Shown piece by piece: positions 24,598 through 35,628 of a stretch of DNA of 64,000 nt. The position numbers were made by a program, and so were the translations under genes. Location of the stretch: positions 3,973,001-4,037,000 of the forward strand of contig NZ_JAQFIL010000001.1 in the NCBI RefSeq assembly GCF_029504655.1, in the 5' to 3' direction. A model generated the notes under the pieces. The model was given only the letters and a program-made list of their open reading frames with translations, made no database searches and was not told where the DNA came from. Within the stretch, counting starts at the first letter, position 1. Every line of letters starts with the position of its first letter. The DNA comes from Catalinimonas alkaloidigena. Lineage in GTDB: Bacteria; Bacteroidota; Bacteroidia; Cytophagales; Cyclobacteriaceae.

Positions 24598-27500
24598 TTA
24601 TCTCAATGATGAAATGATCACCCTCGGCACTCCTTCTGTTTTTAGTACCTTCTCAAAATACATCAGTTCATTATCAAGTATTTGCTGAAAAACACTACGG
24701 TATTTGGCGAGTTCTTCATTCAAATCTTTAAAACGATCGTAACAGCCTTGCGTTGGCCTGGCATCCTGTGAATGAATCACAGAATATAAATAAGCAAACT
24801 GATTATCCAGCTTAACCGGATAATTGATTGGATCCTGCGAACTCTCGTTACGACTTTGTATAAGCACATCTTCAAGGGAATCAAGCTTTTGTACCAACTG
24901 ATTACAGGGCGTTATCAGCTTATCCCCGTAAGCTGTTTTCTGGCTGCGCTCAGTAATGAATTTTGCCTGTTCTTTTAACCCCCTGATACTTCTAATCAGA
25001 TCATGCACGGAACTAAGAGTGTCACGAACCGCCAAAGCAAGTGCTAATTGGGCCTGTAGCTCATCTTCTGAGAATGTCCAGCGGGGGTCTTTGCTGACAG
25101 TGAAGGACTGCTCAAACTGTTGCTGTCCATCACTCAGCCTTACGGTATACTTTCCGGGAGCAGCTTTTGGTCCACCCGTATAGCTGAGGGACATTACCGC
25201 TTCATCTATAAGTTCAGGCTTAGGGTAAGTTAGATTCCATACAAAATGATGAGCTCCGGCCTGCGCTGAAAGTGCATGGGAATCATCATTACTATGATAC
25301 GTACGGATGAGCTCACCCTCACTATTCAAGATTTCCAGACTCAGGCTATCCTTTTTGTCTTTCAAGAAATAATGAATTACTGCTCCATCAGGTTTGTTCT
25401 GTGGTGCGTTATCTCCCCGATACCCTTCTAACTGGGTGCGATAGGCTTTCGCCGGTTGATACAGAAACACCTCTTTTTGTAGGATGTCTTCACTTATTTG
25501 ATGTAATGGCGTTACATCGTCCATGATCCAGAATGACCTTCCCTGGGTAGCTACTATCAAATCCTGATGATGAACTTTCAGGTCTGTGATCGGCGTATTG
25601 GGCAGGTTAAGCTGAAAGGGCTGCCACCGCTTTCCATCATTGAAAGAGATGAACATGCCAAACTCTGTTCCTGCGTACAATAAACCCTCTTTGTCCGGAT
25701 CTTCCCTGACCACACGTACAAAGTGATCATCAGGAATACCGTTGGTCAGCTGGCGCCAGCTTTGCCCATAGTCTGTGGTCTGAAAAATATAGGGACGAAA
25801 ATCATTGTCTCTATATTTATACACTGCCACCGTAGCCTTACCTTCCTGATGACGGGAAAGCTCAATACTATTCACTGTGCCATTCACAGGCATGTTTGAA
25901 GGAGTGATATCTGTCCAGTTTTGTCCACCATCTTTTGATAAATGAATAAGTCCGTCATCACTACCAGCCCATAAAACACCTTCCTGCAAAGGGGATTCTT
26001 CCAAAGCAAAAATAGTACAGTACAACTCCACACCAGTATTGTCATTCTGAATCGGGCCACCGGGTATCTCTGCCAAAAACGCTTGGTTGTCAGTAGTAAG
26101 ATCAGGGCTGATCACCTCCCAGCTTTGCCCTTCGTTGGCAGACCTGTGCACATAGTTTGAAGCATAGTAAATAACATCGGGATTGTGTTGGGAAATAAAA
26201 ATGGGAGCGTTCCACTGAAAGCGATACTTCAGGTCTTTGGGAAGAATACCATCATTTAAATCCGGATAAACTTCCACACTTCTGATATGTCCCTGGCTAC
26301 GGTCCAGGCGAGTCATAATACCAATATAGTTGCCTGCGTAGATGATGTTATGATTTTCAGGATGCACAGCGATGTGTCCGCTTTCCCCTCCACCTACACT
26401 CAGCCAATCCTGTATTGGATCAAGATTGCCTTGTCCTTGACTGGGTACTGAGATGGTTGTATTGTCCTGCTGCGCACCGTACACACGGTACGGAAACTGA
26501 TTGTCTACAGTCACTCTGTAAATTTCGGCAGTAGGTTGATTGTACTGTGTAGACCAGCTTTTTCCTCCATTGAAACTAACATTTACACCTCCATCATTAC
26601 TTTGTATCATGATTTCGGGATCGTTGGGATTTAGCCATAAGCTATGGTTATCGCTGTGCGGAACAGAAATATTTTCAAAGTTTTTACCATCATTTAAAGA
26701 TTTATAGAAGCCCACATTGGACAGGTATAGCGTATGTTCCTGCTTGGGATCAGCAAAAATACGCGAATAGTACCAGGCCCGCTGACGGTACGCATGTTTA
26801 CGGTTGATTCGCTCCCAGTTTTTACCCCCATCTTCCGACATATACAAACCACCCTTTTCCTCGTCCAAGGCTTCCTGAATCACCCAGACCCTTTTGGGGT
26901 TCACCGGAGAAACAGCTATTCCTACACGGCCTACTACACCGCCAGGCAAGCCACCTTCTAATCGCTCCCAACTGTCACCCCCATCGGTAGATTTATACAC
27001 ACCACCCCCCTTGCCTCCATCAATGATAGTCCAGGGCTTACGCTCTACCTGCCAGGCGCCTGCATAGAGGATTCTGGGGTTCTCAGGGTCCATCACCATA
27101 TCTATGATACCCGTACTGTCATTGATATACAGTACCTTTTCCCAGCTTCTCCCTCCATCCTTGGAGCGAAATACTCCTCTTTCAGAGCTGGGACCAAAAA
27201 TATTTCCCAGAGCAGCAGCGTAAAGGATATCATGATTTTTAGGATGAGTCTGAATTTTGCTAATCTGTCCCGCATTTTCCAGGCCTGTTGCCTGCCATGT
27301 ACTTCCACCGTCAACAGATTTGTACATACCTTTACCTGCCGAAATATTGCCTCTGGGAGAAGCTGAACCGGTGCCTACATAGATAATATTATTATCGTCA
27401 GTTGCTACTTCTATTGCCCCAATAGAGCCCACCGGGATAAAGCCGTCAGAAATATTTTTCCAGTTCAACCCACCATCAACAGTTTTCCATACCCCTCCAC

Positions 27501-27717
27501 CCGTTGTACCCATCAGGAAAGTCATCGGTTGATCTGCTATTCCGGTAACGGCTGTACATCGCCCTCCTCTGAATGGGCCTATCATACGATAAGAGAGTGA
27601 TTCAAACAAAGAAGAAGAAATAGCTGATTCCTCTCTTTTATTGGATTGAGCCAATAAGGAGGGGATCAAAACAATAAGACAAAAGAATACTAGAGTCAAG
27701 CGGTAATGTTGTTTCAT
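24598..27717 (-). CDS. secreted sortilin/BNR-repeat beta-propeller protein
   Basis: 1039 residues. A signal peptide (about 1-23, ending LLAQ) leads into many Asp-box (BNR) repeats of the form S-x-D-G-G-x-x-W: KTVDGGLNW, KSVDGGSTW, RSKDGGRSW, KSTDGGDSW, MSEDGGKNW, LSKDGGQNW. These form two beta-propellers (about residues 40-420 and 450-740), as in VPS10/sortilin and xyloglucanase-like folds. The last 280 residues contain a FlgD-Ig-like segment (KPDGAVIHYFLK, LEILNSEGELIRTYHS) and a helical tail. Catalytic residues of glycosidases are not evident, so the usual database name glycosyl hydrolase may mislead. It is probably exported; role unknown. Confidence 0.85.
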   Translation of the reverse strand: MKQHYRLTLVFFCLIVLIPSLLAQSNKREESAISSSLFESLSYRMIGPFRGGRCTAVTGIADQPMTFLMGTTGGGVWKTVDGGLNWKNISDGFIPVGSIGAIEVATDDNNIIYVGTGSASPRGNISAGKGMYKSVDGGSTWQATGLENAGQISKIQTHPKNHDILYAAALGNIFGPSSERGVFRSKDGGRSWEKVLYINDSTGIIDMVMDPENPRILYAGAWQVERKPWTIIDGGKGGGVYKSTDGGDSWERLEGGLPGGVVGRVGIAVSPVNPKRVWVIQEALDEEKGGLYMSEDGGKNWERINRKHAYRQRAWYYSRIFADPKQEHTLYLSNVGFYKSLNDGKNFENISVPHSDNHSLWLNPNDPEIMIQSNDGGVNVSFNGGKSWSTQYNQPTAEIYRVTVDNQFPYRVYGAQQDNTTISVPSQGQGNLDPIQDWLSVGGGESGHIAVHPENHNIIYAGNYIGIMTRLDRSQGHIRSVEVYPDLNDGILPKDLKYRFQWNAPIFISQHNPDVIYYASNYVHRSANEGQSWEVISPDLTTDNQAFLAEIPGGPIQNDNTGVELYCTIFALEESPLQEGVLWAGSDDGLIHLSKDGGQNWTDITPSNMPVNGTVNSIELSRHQEGKATVAVYKYRDNDFRPYIFQTTDYGQSWRQLTNGIPDDHFVRVVREDPDKEGLLYAGTEFGMFISFNDGKRWQPFQLNLPNTPITDLKVHHQDLIVATQGRSFWIMDDVTPLHQISEDILQKEVFLYQPAKAYRTQLEGYRGDNAPQNKPDGAVIHYFLKDKKDSLSLEILNSEGELIRTYHSNDDSHALSAQAGAHHFVWNLTYPKPELIDEAVMSLSYTGGPKAAPGKYTVRLSDGQQQFEQSFTVSKDPRWTFSEDELQAQLALALAVRDTLSSVHDLIRSIRGLKEQAKFITERSQKTAYGDKLITPCNQLVQKLDSLEDVLIQSRNESSQDPINYPVKLDNQFAYLYSVIHSQDARPTQGCYDRFKDLNEELAKYRSVFQQILDNELMYFEKVLKTEGVPRVIISSLR

Positions 27718-27827
27718 GTGTATCAGTATTAAATGAAGCGTAATTTACAACTCTTGTTCTAATTGCGTTGTTTTGACTGTTTAATCCATACGATTTTAGT
27801 AATTTCGCGAGCTGAAATGCCAGGCAT

Positions 27828-29057
27828 ATGAACAGAGAAGTCATCCAGTTAGCATCCTACGATTATCATTTACCCGATGAACAAATCGCACGTCATCCCT
27901 TAGAAAAGCGTGATCAGGCAAAACTATTACATTATCAAAACGGAAAAATTGAGGACCGTTCCTTTATTGAATTGCCAGAACTGCTTCCTGCACAATCCCA
28001 TCTCTTTTTTAATGCTACCAAAGTCATTCCCGCACGTGTGTTTTTTCAAAAACCCTCAACTGCCCAGGGAGAGGGCGCACACATAGAAGTTTTTTTGCTC
28101 AACCCGATAACACCAAGTACTATAATTGGCGAAGCCATGCTCGCTAAGCAAAAGTGTAGCTGGCACTGTATGATTGGCAATAAAAAGAAGTGGAGAAGCG
28201 ATTTAGTACTCAAAAAATCATTATCAATCAACAGCAAGGAAATAGTTCTTTCCGCTACGCTAGAAAGGTCCGATGAGCAGATTGTCAGCTTTAGTTGGGA
28301 CAATCCTGAAATGAGCTTTGTAGATATAGTGGAAGCCGCGGGTCGTACTCCTCTCCCACCCTATCTTAAACGTGAGGCAACAGATGAGGATAAACCTCGC
28401 TACCAAACGGTATACTCGGCCCATGAAGGCGCAGTAGCGGCCCCTACCGCTGGTCTTCATTTTACGCCTGAAGTTCTCAAAGCACTGGAGAACAGAGGCA
28501 TTATTCAGGATTACCTAACGCTGCATGTAAGTGCCGGTACCTTTCAGCCAATTAAAGCGCACGATATTACTCAGCATCCTATGCATTCAGAACAGATGGT
28601 AGTCAACAAAACTCACATTGAGCGTTTGTTAGCCCATGAAGAAGGAAAGATTATTGCAGTTGGTACTACCTCTCTTCGCACGCTGGAAAGTCTGTACTGG
28701 TTTGGTGTTCTACTCAGCAAAGATGCAAATGCTTCTTTCAAGATTCCCAAGTTAGTTGCTTATCAGGATAATCCTGAAATCCTTATTTCATTAAAGGAAT
28801 CCATGAATAACATTCTTGGATATATGGAAAAGCACAGGTTTGATCAACTCATAGGTGAAACAGAAATTTTTATTTACCCGGGCTACAAATTTAGAGTTTG
28901 CCAGGGGTTGATTACCAATTTTCACCTGCCCAAGTCTACACTTATCTTACTTATCGCAGCATTGGTGGGAGAAGACTGGAAACAGATTTATCAACATGCT
29001 TTACAAAATAACTATCGCTTTCTCAGTTATGGTGACTCTTCCCTGTTGCTACCGTAA
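27828..29057 (+). CDS. queA: S-adenosylmethionine:tRNA ribosyltransferase-isomerase (QueA)
   Basis: 409 residues, about 50 longer than E. coli QueA, as in many Bacteroidota. It starts SYDYHLPDEQIARHPLEKRD, has LFFNATKVIPARV, TPLPPYLKR, RYQTVYSAHEGAVAAPTAGLHF and VSAGTFQPIK, and closes GLITNFHLPKSTLILLIAAL with FLSYGDSSLLLP, all hallmarks of QueA. The enzyme transfers and isomerises the ribosyl part of SAM onto preQ1 in tRNA to give epoxyqueuosine. Monocistronic and divergent from the BNR protein gene. The promoter region includes TAATTTCG at 27800. Confidence 0.95.
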   Translation: MNREVIQLASYDYHLPDEQIARHPLEKRDQAKLLHYQNGKIEDRSFIELPELLPAQSHLFFNATKVIPARVFFQKPSTAQGEGAHIEVFLLNPITPSTIIGEAMLAKQKCSWHCMIGNKKKWRSDLVLKKSLSINSKEIVLSATLERSDEQIVSFSWDNPEMSFVDIVEAAGRTPLPPYLKREATDEDKPRYQTVYSAHEGAVAAPTAGLHFTPEVLKALENRGIIQDYLTLHVSAGTFQPIKAHDITQHPMHSEQMVVNKTHIERLLAHEEGKIIAVGTTSLRTLESLYWFGVLLSKDANASFKIPKLVAYQDNPEILISLKESMNNILGYMEKHRFDQLIGETEIFIYPGYKFRVCQGLITNFHLPKSTLILLIAALVGEDWKQIYQHALQNNYRFLSYGDSSLLLP

Positions 29058-29072
29058 CAAATAGCAAGCTAC

Positions 29073-29684
29073 CTATTCATTCATCGTCAAGGCATCCTCC
29101 TCAATATGCTCATTACCCTTCAGGCGATTAAAATAAGAGATCAGCAGATACATATTTACTTCTTTGTGAAGATTGCTCAATCCATTACGATCACGAAACA
29201 CTTCTACTTCTGTTTGATAATCTTTCATCATAGGTAGAATTTGTCTTTTAAAGTTTCTCAGCCGTTTCACTTTATTTTCCTCATCAATAAAATAAAATTC
29301 CTCAACGGTGTATTCATCGCTGGCATCAAATACATCATACTCAAAAACACGCCTTAACAAGGTGATCTCTCCATCTGCTACGACCTGAAAAAGTTTTTTC
29401 TCCATACGGTCAAAGAAGCTATTGGATCTATAATCATAGCAGCGATACGCTCTGCTAAAATCACACTCATCAACTGTTTCAATTGAAGTTATCATGGAAG
29501 CATGGTAAGTAAGTTGCCTTCCGTCGTCCAAAGTTACTACTGCAGAATTGATAAACGAGTTGATATCAACCTTACCACTGACCACATCCTGGCTGGTAAG
29601 TTTTACTATTCCTTCTTGTGGTGCTTGAGCGAGTAGACTGCCATGTAATAAAAATGAAAGGACTAAAAGTGAAATATTTCTCAT
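29073..29684 (-). CDS. hypothetical exported protein
   Basis: 203 residues, family not recognised. Signal peptide 1-19 (LLVLSFLLHGSLLAQ). The mature part starts with GIVKLTSQDVVSGKVDINS and a possible beta-rich fold (AVVTLDDGRQLTYHASMITSIE), followed by Glu/Tyr/Asp-rich sequence and a helical tail (QILPMMKDYQTEVEVFRDRNGLSNLHKE). Two closely spaced Cys (ECDFSRAYRC) may form a disulfide. Likely periplasmic. Convergent with queA, 15 bp apart; transcribed alone. Confidence 0.6.
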   Translation of the reverse strand: MRNISLLVLSFLLHGSLLAQAPQEGIVKLTSQDVVSGKVDINSFINSAVVTLDDGRQLTYHASMITSIETVDECDFSRAYRCYDYRSNSFFDRMEKKLFQVVADGEITLLRRVFEYDVFDASDEYTVEEFYFIDEENKVKRLRNFKRQILPMMKDYQTEVEVFRDRNGLSNLHKEVNMYLLISYFNRLKGNEHIEEDALTMNE

Positions 29685-29952
29685 GTTATGGTTATTTAGG
29701 ATAAATCTTACATCTGTATTCTATTACAATTATATAACTTTTCTTTAATAAAAATAAACTATTTGTATAATTTTTTATTGATTTTAGCTATTTCTAAGCT
29801 TTTATGGTTTTTTAAAGGTGTATATTTTCAACTAATCTTCTTTAATTTTATGTATTTGGCACTTAAAGTGCACACGTATTAATTTTCCCCACAATGAGTT
29901 TTTATTCATTTACATTGTCATTCTTACCTGAGTTTATTCCTATATTTTTATT

Positions 29953-31399
29953 ATGAACAGACTTGCTAACTTTATTTTATGCTGTTGCATAGCATCACTA
30001 TGTGCTTGTGAAAAGCAGAGTGTGAGTCTCGCCAATGCAGAGGTGGATACGATCTTTTCGCGCAGGAATACTTCTACCATCAACAGTACGGGGGGGGCGC
30101 CACTCCAGGATGTACATTGGCAGTCATACATCAGGGAGAAATCCTATACAGCAAAGGGTATGGAATGGCTGACCTGTAATACAATGTACCGATCATTCCC
30201 CGATCCATATTTTCATTTAGCTCAATCTCTAAACAATTTGTAGTCACTTCCTTTTTGTTGCTAGAAGAGGAAGGAAAGCTATCGCTGGATGATGATGTAA
30301 GAAAATACATTCCCGAACTTCCGGATTACGGGCATACCATCGGACTGCGTCACCTCATACATCATATCTGTGGCTTAAAGGATAAGCTCACCCTGTGGGA
30401 GATAAGCGGCAGAACATGATGGATGACATACCTGAAAAAGAGATCTTTGCGCTAATCTGCCGCCAGCAGGGACTTAACTTTCCGGAGTGGAATATGCATA
30501 TAGCAACACCTGATACTTTTTGATGTCCATCTTTATTGAAAGGGTCAGTATAAAGTCACTAAGAGGATTCGCCAGGGAAAATATATTTGCTCCACTGGGT
30601 ATGCATCATACTCAGCTTAATGATGATGATAAACGTATCATACCTATGCGGCTTCAGGCTATACTGAGCTGGCTGATGATAGCATAGGAAACCTTATTAT
30701 GCGTTTTGATCTGGTAGGTTCGGGAGGCCTTTACAGTAGCGTAGAGGACCTGTACTTATGAGATCAGAATTTTTATCATAATCGGCTGGGTAAGCGTGGT
30801 CAGGCACTTATTGAGTAGTTGCAAACCAATGGTATGTACAATAATGGAAAAGAAGTCAACTACGCCTATGCTTTGATAAACGGAACATATCGGGGCTTGG
30901 AAACAATGCATCATACCGGGTCTATGAGGGCCACAGAGCAGTATATCTACGATTTCCTGACGAACAGTTCTCTGTCATTATTTTAGGAAATATAGACAAG
31001 CTGAATCCTTTGGCACGTGCATATGAGGTAGCATCAGTTTTTCTCAAAGATCAGTTAGGTCCCGAGGAAAAAGATAAAGAGAGCGTAGATACAGTAATGC
31101 ACAAACCATACGCAGCGCGGAAAAATTACGTTACAGACATACATCAGCTTAGCGGATCTTATTACGGCCCTGAGCTAAATGCTACCTACCAACTCAAAAT
31201 TGAGCCTAAAGGAGAAAAAATTATTTTGTATGATGCCCAAAGAAATACTTCAGTTCTTCATGTATTAAATCTCTATGAGTTAAGTAATAACACCTATAAA
31301 ATTATTTTCAATACTAACTTTCAAACATTCAATATGAATTATGCTGGTACAAGAGGGATAATTTTTCAAAAAATTGCTAATCTTGCTGCAAATGAATAA
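29953..31399 (+). pseudogene. decayed serine hydrolase (class C beta-lactamase family)
   Basis: A lipoprotein-type leader (CCCIASLCACEKQ) is in one frame, then the frame changes at a run of eight G (30090-30097). The next frame reads LAVIHQGEILYSKGYGMADL, a TAA (30177), then IFSFSSISKQFVVTSFLLLEEE with the catalytic S-x-x-K (Ser codon 30222), and KLSLDDDVRKYIPELPDYGH. A further shift near 30360 follows, then IHH.CGLKDKL, more stops, and an open C-terminal part from 31010 ending FQKIANLAANE. Homology to the AmpC/EstB-like penicillin-binding-protein family is clear throughout, about 480 codons. At least four lesions make a functional product impossible. The intact stretches (29953-30243, 31010-31399) should not be called separate genes. 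Confidence 0.85.
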
Positions 31400-31556
31400 T
31401 TTAAATAGAGTTTAACGATTTTTTATTAGCTAGTTATCTAAAAAATTCGTTACTTTGTTTACATAAATACCTAAGTAATTTTTTAAGTATTGCTTCATAT
31501 TTTTCAACTAAAGATTAACGAAGAGCAGAGACAGCATTAAGCTGATTTTTTGGGAT

Positions 31557-31581
31557 GGGCACTTTATGTGCCCTTTTTTTA
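31557..31581 (+). terminator. intrinsic terminator
   Basis: Stem GGGCAC / GTGCCC (31557-31562, 31568-31573) with TTTAT loop and seven following T. It lies 160 bp after the serine-hydrolase pseudogene, so it may have been its terminator or ends an unseen short transcript. Confidence 0.75.
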
Positions 31582-31661
31582 TATCCATCCACTTCTCTTC
31601 TAATTTTCACATCATTTTGTAAATTGATCTTTCAATATCAACATTAACAAAAGCATATCCC

Positions 31662-32393
31662 ATGGCAGAACGATCTCGAAAACCCGATAGCAGGATCATA
31701 GTTGGTTTTATTTTCGTCCTGATTGGCGCATACCTCTTACTTTATAACCTTAACCTGCTACCATTTTTCCTACCTAGCTACATCCTTTCCTGGAAGACCC
31801 TCCTAATCGCAATCGGCTTGTTGCTTATTGGTACCAGAGAAAATAAAGGTGGAGGCATTACGCTGATAGTAGTGGGTGGGGTCTTTCTTATTGCTGATAT
31901 ACTTGATCTTACCATTGGTCAGCTCATTTCCGAAATTTGGCTATTCTGGCCTGCAATCTTCATTATTGTTGGGCTATCTCTTCTGTTGAGACGCTCGCGT
32001 GAAAAAAAAACTGAAAATGTAGATGGTTTCAGAAGCTATGAGTCCGATGAAGATTACTTTGAAGTATCGGCAGTGCTGGGGGGTAATAAAAAAATTGCCT
32101 ATTCCAATCATTTCAGAGGAGCCAAAGTCACTGCGGTACTGGGGGGCACCGACCTCAATTTGCTAAACGCAAAACCTGCGCCAGGCCGCCACGAGATTGA
32201 TGTGTTCGCTTTTATGGGAGGCGCTTCCATTATTATTCCAAATGACTGGAATGTGCATCTGGATGTGACCCCTATAGCAGGAGGCGTTGACGATAAACGT
32301 ACTTTTCCTCAAACTTATATTCCAAATGCTGATACAGAGATTATCATAAAAGGAGTGGTCATCTTTGGAGGGGTTGAGCTTAAAAGCTCCTAA
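31662..32393 (+). CDS. LiaF-like membrane protein (LiaI-LiaF-like + DUF2154-type)
   Basis: 243 residues. The N-terminal part has four hydrophobic helices (about 14-105; PSRIIVGFIFVLIGAYLLL, TLLIAIGLLLIG, GGITLIVVGGVFLIADIL, and LFWPAIFIIVGLSLLLRR), as in LiaI/LiaF-like DUF5668 domains. The C-terminal half is beta-rich with two similar repeats: FEVSAVLGGNKKIAYS and KVTAVLGGTDLNLLNA, then AFMGGASIIIPNDWNV and KGVVIFGGVELK, matching the cell-wall-active antibiotics response domain. LiaF proteins modulate envelope-stress signalling in Firmicutes. No two-component partner is nearby, so the role here is open. Confidence 0.82.
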   Translation: MAERSRKPDSRIIVGFIFVLIGAYLLLYNLNLLPFFLPSYILSWKTLLIAIGLLLIGTRENKGGGITLIVVGGVFLIADILDLTIGQLISEIWLFWPAIFIIVGLSLLLRRSREKKTENVDGFRSYESDEDYFEVSAVLGGNKKIAYSNHFRGAKVTAVLGGTDLNLLNAKPAPGRHEIDVFAFMGGASIIIPNDWNVHLDVTPIAGGVDDKRTFPQTYIPNADTEIIIKGVVIFGGVELKSS

Positions 32394-32419
32394 TCCTTAA
32401 GCTTTAGCCTGCATCCTTA

Positions 32420-33469
32420 TTAATAATCAGTAAAAGCAGGCTTTGGCCTGGCTTTTTCATAAAATCGCCTGATCTCCCGGGTCAGGCTGGGAATTTCTAT
32501 CAGGAAACCATCATGGCCGTAATCAGAGTCAATGATTGCCAACTGTGCATTTGCCACCCGATCGCTGAGAAACTGCTGCTCACTGACGGGAAAGAGAATA
32601 TCAGTGGACACTCCAAGAAATAATGATTGCGCTTTTACATTCGCCAGTACTTCGTCCATACCAGCCCGTCCTCTTGCTACATTATGCGAATCCATGGCTT
32701 TGGACAGCAGCCAGTAAGAGTATGCATTGAAGCGTCTGACGAGTTTATCTCCCTGGTATCTTTGGTAAGAAGAGGCCTTAAAATGATTTACCTTGCCATT
32801 AGTCGTTTCACTTTGGGTTTTTTGATAAGTATTATAATGACGATAGGAAAGTAGTGCAATAGAGCGTGCTGTCGCCAACCCATGCATTCCTGCATTCGCA
32901 TCTTTATTGGTCCAGGTAGGATCCTGCTCTATAGCCATCCTTTGCGACTCATTGAAAGCTATGCCCCAGGGGGAATGCTGGGCGTTAGAGCAAAGCTGCA
33001 CCATGTGCGTTATACGATCCGGTTCCATAACCGCCCATTCCAGTGCATGCTGTCCTCCCAGTGACCCTCCGATTACGGTGTGGATTCTGTCAATGCCCAA
33101 TGACTGTCTCAGCAGGTCAAAGGCTTTGACCATATCACGATTGCTTAGTAGTGGAAAATCGTGAAAATAAGGTTTACGGGACGCAGGGTTGATGGACAAT
33201 GGGCCGGTTGAGCCATAGCATGAACCCAACATATTAGCACAAATAATGAAATATTTTTCGGGATCGTATAATCTGCCTTTGCCGAATAAACCTTCCCACC
33301 AATCCAGGAAGTTAGCATTGGCTGTTAACGCATGGCATACCCAGATTACATTATCTTTAGCCTCATTGAGCTGACCGAAAGTAGTATAACGAAGCTGAAA
33401 GCCGGGAAGTGATTCTCCCGACTCCAGCATGAATTGTTCCTCGTAAATGAAATTATCTTCTCTTTGCAT
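32420..33469 (-). CDS. metX: homoserine O-acetyltransferase MetX
   Basis: 349 residues from the ATG at 33469; the frame runs 27 codons further but those overlap the end of metY. Conserved blocks: LRYTTFGQLN, VWVCHALT-like VIWVCHALTANAN, ANMLGSCYGSTGP, and GGSLGGQHALEWA with the nucleophile Ser (about 136). The catalytic Asp lies in GVSTDILFP and the His in YGHDGFLIE. The enzyme acetylates homoserine with acetyl-CoA as the first step of methionine synthesis. It starts 7 bp after metY, so both are one operon under the SAM riboswitch. Confidence 0.95.
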   Translation of the reverse strand: MQREDNFIYEEQFMLESGESLPGFQLRYTTFGQLNEAKDNVIWVCHALTANANFLDWWEGLFGKGRLYDPEKYFIICANMLGSCYGSTGPLSINPASRKPYFHDFPLLSNRDMVKAFDLLRQSLGIDRIHTVIGGSLGGQHALEWAVMEPDRITHMVQLCSNAQHSPWGIAFNESQRMAIEQDPTWTNKDANAGMHGLATARSIALLSYRHYNTYQKTQSETTNGKVNHFKASSYQRYQGDKLVRRFNAYSYWLLSKAMDSHNVARGRAGMDEVLANVKAQSLFLGVSTDILFPVSEQQFLSDRVANAQLAIIDSDYGHDGFLIEIPSLTREIRRFYEKARPKPAFTDY

Positions 33470-33476
33470 TGGCTTT

Positions 33477-35028
<1,552 letters not shown>

Positions 35029-35135
35029 ATTTATATTCTCCCGGCACTTGCCGAGATCAGGATTTAGCACCTTTCCTATCGGAGGGAGGTTGCTAGCGCT
35101 TCGGTGAGCCTGTCTCTCCACGCTTCTGTATAAAT
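35029..35135 (-). promoter_or_regulatory. SAM-I (S-box) riboswitch aptamer
   Basis: Read on the minus strand: P1 arm ATTTATA (35135-35129) pairs with TATAAAT (35035-35029). In between lie the conserved segments GTGGAGAGACAGGCTC, GCTAGCAACCTCC, and AAGGTGCTAAATCCTG. These match the S-box core (GGGA-kink region, GCAACC, AAGGUGCyAAwUCC). The aptamer ends 230 nt before metY, the first gene of a methionine operon. High SAM should switch off metY and metX. The mode (transcription or translation) is not visible. Confidence 0.88.
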
Positions 35136-35366
35136 CAACTACCTTATAGAAAGGTATTCATTGACTTGCAGGCTACAATATTAGGCATCTCTCTCAAAAG
35201 TTCCAAGCTTACTTTCAGATACTTCCTATCAGCCTGGCGATGCGCAAATAGGGCATTAAATCAAATTTTATTGTTAGTTAAACACACATCACTAACTTTT
35301 TTTGAGATGTCAACGTGATATAAGTAAACACCATCTAAAGCAATCCGTCAACCTTAATTCAAAAAC

Positions 35367-35549
35367 ATGGGCAAATTAATTCTGGCACTCATCGGATTTG
35401 GTCTGGAAGGTTTTCTGTGAGTGATTCTCATCGGTTCTAACAACCCGTACCGTCAGAAATATGGTTGGAAATATTATTTAATTGCCATTCCGCTGCTTGG
35501 CCTTACTGTGATTACCTTTATCATTTTGTATGCTTTCTGGCTATATTGA
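35367..35549 (+). pseudogene. small membrane protein interrupted by an in-frame TGA
   Basis: The ATG at 35367 starts MGKLILALIGFGLEGFL, then TGA at 35418-35420, then in the same frame VILIGSNNPYRQKYGWKYYL and IAIPLLGLTVITFIILYAFWLY, stop at 35547-35549. The whole looks like a 60-residue protein with two hydrophobic helices and a polar loop NNPYRQKYGWKYY. TGA in place of a TGG Trp or similar codon would be a nonsense mutation. Alternatively the second half may start at the GTG just after the stop. Family not recognised. Confidence 0.5.
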
Positions 35550-35581
35550 TTCTTGACTGCTCTTTCTGAAAATTTGTATTA

Positions 35582-35608
35582 ATAAAAAAACCGGCCTTAA
35601 GCCGGTTT
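35582..35608 (-). terminator. intrinsic terminator of SIMPL gene
   Basis: 8-bp stem AAACCGGC / GCCGGTTT (35588-35595, 35601-35608) with a 5-nt loop; on the minus strand it continues as T-rich sequence (TTTTTTTATT). It lies 20 bp after the stop codon of the minus-strand gene at 35629. Confidence 0.82.
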
Positions 35609-35628
35609 CCCATATTGCAAGTTATTGC

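Noticed and set aside
29953..30243. 96-codon ORF as a small lipoprotein gene
   Set aside because: After the leader the frame runs into the G8 frameshift; the rest of the reading is out of frame with the hydrolase homology, so it is part of the pseudogene.
31010..31399. 129-codon ORF as an independent gene
   Set aside because: It reads as the in-frame C-terminal end of the decayed serine hydrolase that begins at 29953 and has no start context of its own.
35418..35420. Selenocysteine codon in the small membrane ORF
   Set aside because: No SECIS-like hairpin was noticed after the TGA and the flanking residues are not typical of a redox site; a nonsense mutation or alternate start is simpler.
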